Source of the DNA: CAZSNH01 sp052388455 | GTDB lineage: Bacteria > Pseudomonadota > Alphaproteobacteria > Rhizobiales > Hyphomicrobiaceae | Direction: 5' to 3' | DNA length: 9,418 bases | Assembly (NCBI GenBank): GCA_052388455.1 | Contig: JBQTIA010000002.1 | Span: forward strand, 1-9,418 | Shown: piece by piece, positions 6,451 to 9,418 of the stretch | How positions within the stretch are numbered: position 1 is the first letter of the stretch | Layout of the letters: each line of letters starts with the position of its first letter | The notes under the pieces: model-generated | Told to the model about the DNA's origin: nothing | Databases searched by the model: none | What the model saw: only the letters and a program-made list of their open reading frames with translations | Made by a program: the position numbers and the translations under genes

Positions 6451-6479
6451 GAGGGGCCGCCGGCAGCCGGCCGCCCCTC
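6451..6479. terminator. Strong GC hairpin between ppk2 and a convergent small gene
   Basis: GAGGGGCCGCCGGC (6451-6464) and GCCGGCCGCCCCTC (6466-6479) are reverse complements apart from one C-C mismatch, giving a stem of up to 13 pairs around a very tight tip. It lies 47 bp after ppk2 and 8 bp from the stop of the convergent 25-aa gene, so it can terminate both transcripts. There is no T-run directly after it on either strand, so it may be an I-shaped or Rho-assisted terminator. Confidence 0.65.
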
Positions 6480-6487
6480 GTAAGCGC

Positions 6488-6565
6488 TCATTTCTTGGCG
6501 GTTTTTTTGTCGCCTTCCTTCTTAGGCTTACGCTTTTCCTTCTGCGATCGCTGTCCTTTGGCCAT
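6488..6565 (-). CDS. Lysine-rich 25-aa small protein
   Basis: A 26-codon gene too short for usual gene callers. The product starts MAKGQRSQKEKRKPKKEG and ends DKKTAKK; 11 of 25 residues are Lys and there is no hydrophobic stretch, so it is a highly basic, probably disordered cytoplasmic peptide that could bind nucleic acid (inference). A perfect AAGGAGG (6577-6571) lies 5 nt before the ATG, the best Shine-Dalgarno in the window. I recall similar MAKGQ-starting, lysine-rich small ORFs in other Proteobacteria, but have no function to assign. It is convergent with ppk2, with a hairpin between them, and divergent from queA. A promoter-like pair and a 16-bp palindrome precede it. Confidence 0.7.
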   Translation of the reverse strand: MAKGQRSQKEKRKPKKEGDKKTAKK

Positions 6566-6584
6566 CGGGCCCTCCTTCGATGAG

Positions 6585-6600
6585 ACCTGCATGTGCAGGT
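6585..6600. promoter_or_regulatory. 16-bp perfect dyad, operator-like
   Basis: ACCTGCA-TG-TGCAGGT: 7-bp perfect arms around a 2-bp centre. It lies between the ribosome site of the 25-aa gene (6571-6577) and a promoter-like pair for that gene, where transcription would begin. The placement fits a repressor operator or a short leader hairpin. The binding protein is unknown. Confidence 0.4.
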
Positions 6601-6604
6601 TGAG

Positions 6605-6632
6605 ATAATCGACGCGAAACACCGAGTCGCAA
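6605..6632 (-). promoter_or_regulatory. Candidate promoter of the 25-aa gene
   Basis: On the minus strand: TTGCGA (6632-6627), 16-nt spacer, GATTAT (6610-6605), each four of six matches to sigma-70 elements. It is 39 nt from the ATG at 6565, with the 16-bp dyad beginning 4 bp downstream. The rest of the 192-bp gap up to queA (6633-6757) holds nothing I can identify; no preQ1-type aptamer is visible. Confidence 0.3.
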
Positions 6633-6757
6633 GCTGCCTCCGTTCCAGGCGCCGCGCAAGATCACACTCACCGGCTCCCCACTTGCGAATGTGCCGCCGC
6701 GAGTGATAGCTGCGGCCGAAGCCGTTGCCATGGGCCCGGCGGGGGCTTCGATCCACA

Positions 6758-7831
6758 GTGCGCACAGACCTCTTCGATTTTGATCTGCCCGACGAGCGGA
6801 TCGCGCTCTACCCGGCTAGCCCGCGCGACAGTGCGCGGCTGCTGGTCGTCGAGCCGGCCGTGCCGCCCGGGGATCGCGCCGTTCTCGACCTGCCGGGTCT
6901 GCTCCGCCCTGGCGATATTCTGGTATTCAACGACACGCGCGTCATCCCGGCGGCGCTCGAAGGCGAGCGCATACGGGGTGCGCTCCGCTCGAAGGTCGCG
7001 TTCAACCTGCTCCGCCGCGTCGATGCCAGCCGCTGGCGGGCGCTGGCGCGGCCGGCGAAGCGGCTCGAGGCCGGGGACCGCGTGCGTCTCGGCCACGCCG
7101 GCACCGCCTGCCTGATGGGCGCGCTCGATGCGACTGTTTCGGCCAAGGGTGAGGCCGGCGAGGTGGAGCTGGCGTTCGATTTTTCCGGCGCGGACCTCGA
7201 CCGCGCCATCGAGGCCGCTGGACGCATGCCGCTGCCGCCTTACATCGCCTTGAAGCGCGGGGCGGACGAGCGCGACCGCGCCGATTACCAGACGATGTTC
7301 GCGCGCCACGAGGGCGCGGTGGCCGCGCCGACGGCGGGACTGCATTTCACGCCCGGGCTGATGGCCGACCTCGACGCGCGGGGCATCTCGAAAGCTTTCG
7401 TCACTTTGCACGTCGGGGCCGGTACGTTCCTGCCGGTCAAGGCCGAGGACACGGCGGATCACAAAATGCACGCCGAGTGGGGCGAGGTGACCGCGGAAAC
7501 GGCTGCGGCTCTCAACGCGGCACGCACGGCGGGCGGGCGCATCGTTGCCGTCGGCACGACGTCGCTGCGCCTGCTCGAAAGCGCGGCAGCCGAAAACGGC
7601 GACATCCGCCACTGGTCCGGCGATACGGCGATCTTCATTACGCCCGGCTATCGCTTCAAGGCGGTCGATCTCCTGTTGACCAACTTCCACCTTCCGCGCT
7701 CGACGCTGTTCATGCTCGTCTCGGCCTTCTCGGGTCTCGACACCATGCAAGCCGCCTACGCGCACGCGATCCGTGCCGGCTACCGCTTCTACTCCTACGG
7801 CGATGCTTGCCTGCTCTTTCCTTGCGCTTAG
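6758..7831 (+). CDS. queA: S-adenosylmethionine:tRNA ribosyltransferase-isomerase
   Basis: 357 aa from a GTG start, close to E. coli QueA (356 aa). It moves the ribosyl part of SAM onto preQ1 at the wobble position of GUN-anticodon tRNAs, giving epoxyqueuosine. Recognisable family segments in order: DLFDFDLPDERIAL at the N-terminus, PASPRDSARLLVV, NDTRVIPAAL, GAVAAPTAGLHFT, HVGAGTFLPV, VGTTSLRLLES, LLLTNFHLPRSTLFMLVSAF and YRFYSYGDACLL near the C-terminus. The GTG at 6758 is chosen because homologues begin 2-3 residues before DLFDF; the ribosome site is poor (GCGGGGG about 12 nt upstream). An in-frame TTG at 6725 adds 11 non-conserved residues. In related bacteria queA is commonly followed closely by tgt, the enzyme that supplies its preQ1-tRNA substrate; here parDE lies between them. 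Confidence 0.95.
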   Translation: MRTDLFDFDLPDERIALYPASPRDSARLLVVEPAVPPGDRAVLDLPGLLRPGDILVFNDTRVIPAALEGERIRGALRSKVAFNLLRRVDASRWRALARPAKRLEAGDRVRLGHAGTACLMGALDATVSAKGEAGEVELAFDFSGADLDRAIEAAGRMPLPPYIALKRGADERDRADYQTMFARHEGAVAAPTAGLHFTPGLMADLDARGISKAFVTLHVGAGTFLPVKAEDTADHKMHAEWGEVTAETAAALNAARTAGGRIVAVGTTSLRLLESAAAENGDIRHWSGDTAIFITPGYRFKAVDLLLTNFHLPRSTLFMLVSAFSGLDTMQAAYAHAIRAGYRFYSYGDACLLFPCA

Positions 7832-7846
7832 TACCAAGAATTGGTA
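7832..7846. promoter_or_regulatory. Palindrome before parD, candidate autoregulatory operator
   Basis: TACCAA-GAA-TTGGTA, 6-bp perfect arms with a 3-bp centre, starting on the base after the queA stop codon and ending 23 bp before the parD ATG. ParD-type ribbon-helix-helix antitoxins bind short palindromes of this kind at their own promoter, with ParE as co-repressor. That this one is bound is inference from position and symmetry. Confidence 0.5.
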
Positions 7847-7869
7847 TCGGAAGGACGGGAGAGATAGCC

Positions 7870-8142
7870 ATGCCCAAGAATACGTCCGTCAGTCTCGGCG
7901 ATCACTTCACGTCCTTCATCGAGGCGCAGGTCGAGGAGGGCCGGTACGGCTCGGCGAGCGATGTCGTTCGTGCCGGGTTGCGCCTGCTCGAAGAGCGCGA
8001 AGCCCGCTTGTCGGCACTCCGCTCGGCGCTCGTCGAAGGCGAGCAGAGCGGGCCCGCGCGCGCCTTCGATGTGGAAGCGTTCATCCGCCGCAAGCGTGTC
8101 GACATCCGGGGGAAGTCTCCGCGGCGACCACTGACGAAATGA
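7870..8142 (+). CDS. parD: ParD-family antitoxin (ribbon-helix-helix)
   Basis: 90 aa. Residues about 4-40 match the RHH DNA-binding fold of ParD/CC2985-type antitoxins: strand NTSVSLGDH, helix FTSFIEAQVEEGRYGSASDV, then VVRAGLRLLEEREAR. The C-terminal part (about 45-80, with ALVEGEQSG and FDVEAFIRRKR) is the segment that normally wraps and neutralises ParE. It should both block the toxin and repress its own promoter. The ATG at 7870 has GGGAGAG (7857-7863) 6 nt upstream. It overlaps parE by ATGA, the usual antitoxin-first arrangement that couples translation. The module lies between queA and tgt, on the same strand. Confidence 0.9.
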   Translation: MPKNTSVSLGDHFTSFIEAQVEEGRYGSASDVVRAGLRLLEEREARLSALRSALVEGEQSGPARAFDVEAFIRRKRVDIRGKSPRRPLTK

Positions 8143-8432
8143 CGCGCCGATTTGCACTGAGACCGCGCGCACGGCGGGATCTCGACGACATCTGGGACTA
8201 CAGCCAGGAGCGTTGGGGCGCCGATCGAGCCGAAGCGTACATGCGTGATCTCTGGCGAGCCATGCAAGCCATCGCCGCTGACCCGAGGCGCGGCCAGCCG
8301 TGCGATGACGTCCGCACAGGCTACCGGAAGTATCGTGCGGCTTCGCACATGATCTTCTACCGGCAGGCCCGAGAAGCGATCGACATTGTCAGAATTCTCC
8401 ATGCGCGCATGGATTTCGAGCAGCATCATTAG
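8139..8432 (+). CDS. parE: ParE/RelE-superfamily toxin
   Basis: 97 aa, typical ParE length. Family wording: LRPRARRDLDDIWDYSQERWG (7-27, RelE/ParE N-terminal helices), IAADPRRGQPCDDVRTGYRKY (45-65), then HMIFYRQ and the closing IVRILHARMDF (83-93). ParE toxins poison DNA gyrase; related members of the superfamily cleave mRNA on the ribosome, and sequence alone does not settle which this is. The ILHxRMD ending favours ParE. It starts at the ATG (8139-8141) overlapping the parD stop, so it is made only together with the antitoxin. It ends 21 nt before the tgt ATG, so tgt is probably read through from this module. No frameshift or truncation is seen, so it appears intact. Confidence 0.9.
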   Translation: MTRRFALRPRARRDLDDIWDYSQERWGADRAEAYMRDLWRAMQAIAADPRRGQPCDDVRTGYRKYRAASHMIFYRQAREAIDIVRILHARMDFEQHH

Positions 8433-8453
8433 AGCGCAGGAGAATCCCGGTCC

Positions 8454-9418
8454 ATGCCACCAGGCGCAATCAGCCAGAGCTTCCACTACCGCCTTCTCGC
8501 CCGCGACGGCCTCGCGCGGTTGGGCGAGATCGTGACGTCGCGCGGCGTCATCCGCACGCCGGCTTTCATGCCGGTCGGTACGGTGGCGACCGTCAAGGCG
8601 CTTTATCCCGAGCAGGTGAAAGGAGCCGGCGCCGACATCATCCTCGGCAACACCTACCACCTGATGCTGCGGCCCGGCGCCGAGCGCGTCGCCCGGCTCG
8701 GAGGGCTGCACGCCTTCATGCGCTGGGAGGGTCCGATTCTCACCGACTCGGGCGGCTTCCAGGTCATGAGCCTGTCGAAGATCCGCAAGATCACCGAGCA
8801 GGGCGCCGAGTTCCAAAGCCACCTCGACGGCTCGCGCCACATGCTCTCGCCCGAGCGCTCGATCGAAATCCAGTGCCTGCTCGGCGCCGACATCCAGATG
8901 CAGTTCGACGAGTGCATCGAACTCCCCGCTGAGCGAAGCGAGGTCGAGCGGGCGATGGACTTGTCGCTGCGCTGGGCCGAGCGATCGAAGCGCGCGTTCG
9001 AGGGACAGTTGGCGTCGGGCGGTGCCGGGCCGGGGCAGGCCCTGTTCGCCATCGTGCAGGGCGGCACCGACATAGCGCTGAGGCAGCGATCGGCGGAAGC
9101 GCTCGTCGGCATGGATTTCCCGGGTTATGCGGTCGGCGGCCTCGCAGTCGGTGAAGGACACGACGTGATGGTCGCCACACTGGCCGAGACGGTGCCGGTG
9201 CTGCCGACGGAGAAGCCGCGCTATCTGATGGGCGTCGGCACGCCGCTGGACTTGATCGAAAGCGTCGCGCGCGGCATCGACATGTTCGATTGCGTGATGC
9301 CGACGCGCAACGGCCGCAATGCTCAGGCGTTCACCGCCGATGGGCTTCTGCGAATCCGCAACGCATCCCACAAGCGAGAATCGACCCCTTTGGAGTCCGC
9401 TTGTCCCTGTTACACGTG
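8454..9418 (+). CDS. tgt: tRNA-guanine transglycosylase (3' end beyond the window)
   Basis: The first 321 codons of an enzyme of about 375-385 aa, open to the window edge. Tgt swaps guanine-34 for preQ1 in tRNAs for Asp, Asn, His and Tyr, just before QueA acts. Key residues: D98 in LTDSGGFQ (preQ1 binding and general acid/base), D152 and C154 in MQFDEC, Q202 in IVQGG, GGLAVGE (228-234), and the nucleophile D279 in MFDCVMPTRNGR. C317 and C319 in SACPCYT begin the zinc-binding cysteine cluster, and the remaining ligands lie past the end. The ATG at 8454 has AGGAGA (8438-8443) 10 nt upstream. It follows parE by 21 nt and shares the queuosine pathway with queA, from which parDE separates it. Confidence 0.95.
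   Translation, partial: MPPGAISQSFHYRLLARDGLARLGEIVTSRGVIRTPAFMPVGTVATVKALYPEQVKGAGADIILGNTYHLMLRPGAERVARLGGLHAFMRWEGPILTDSGGFQVMSLSKIRKITEQGAEFQSHLDGSRHMLSPERSIEIQCLLGADIQMQFDECIELPAERSEVERAMDLSLRWAERSKRAFEGQLASGGAGPGQALFAIVQGGTDIALRQRSAEALVGMDFPGYAVGGLAVGEGHDVMVATLAETVPVLPTEKPRYLMGVGTPLDLIESVARGIDMFDCVMPTRNGRNAQAFTADGLLRIRNASHKRESTPLESACPCYT

Noticed and set aside
6528..6731. 67-codon minus-strand frame overlapping the 25-aa gene
   Set aside because: It is in a different frame from the 25-aa gene, has no good ribosome site and no recognised domain. It may be chance; I could not exclude a real product, but saw no support.
6566..6757. preQ1 riboswitch ahead of queA
   Set aside because: No preQ1-I or preQ1-II core (C-rich loop with A-rich tail pairing to the ribosome site) could be found in this gap.
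7902..9371. 489-codon open frame on the minus strand
   Set aside because: It lies antisense to parD, parE and tgt, which have clear family motifs. Long reverse frames are expected in GC-rich DNA, and its translation has no recognisable domain.

Overview
The window is GC-rich chromosomal DNA, probably from an alphaproteobacterium of the order Hyphomicrobiales (Rhizobiales). This rests on the gene order gyrA – coaD – two tandem cyclophilins – queA – tgt, which I know from that group, and on protein wording such as the GyrA tail and the QueA and Tgt motifs. The genus cannot be fixed from the sequence alone.

Layout, left to right. The 3' end of gyrA (1-185, +) runs into a convergent three-gene block on the minus strand (3244 to 295). 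That block encodes a small exported cysteine-containing protein of unknown function, a PQQ-type sugar dehydrogenase with a C-terminal cytochrome c domain, and an exported SMP-30/gluconolactonase-like protein. The first two overlap by ATGA. Together they look like a periplasmic sugar oxidation unit: aldose to lactone, lactone to acid, electrons to cytochrome c. Then come coaD (+), a lipoprotein cyclophilin (+), a spacer with 8.6 copies of a 7-bp tandem repeat, and a cytoplasmic cyclophilin (+). Next is a PPK2 polyphosphate kinase (+) preceded by a near-consensus Pho box. A strong hairpin separates it from a convergent 25-codon lysine-rich gene (-). The right end is queA (+), a parDE toxin-antitoxin module (+) placed between queA and tgt, and tgt (+), which runs off the window.

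The housekeeping backbone covers DNA topology, CoA synthesis, protein folding and queuosine tRNA modification. Three accessory modules interrupt it: the sugar-oxidation operon, the probably phosphate-regulated ppk2, and parDE. I see no wholly new multi-gene system. The points most worth a second look are the Pho box, the position and operator-like palindrome of parDE, the heptamer array with its matching inverted copy, the small unknown protein that starts the oxidation operon, and the 25-aa gene that standard length cut-offs would miss.
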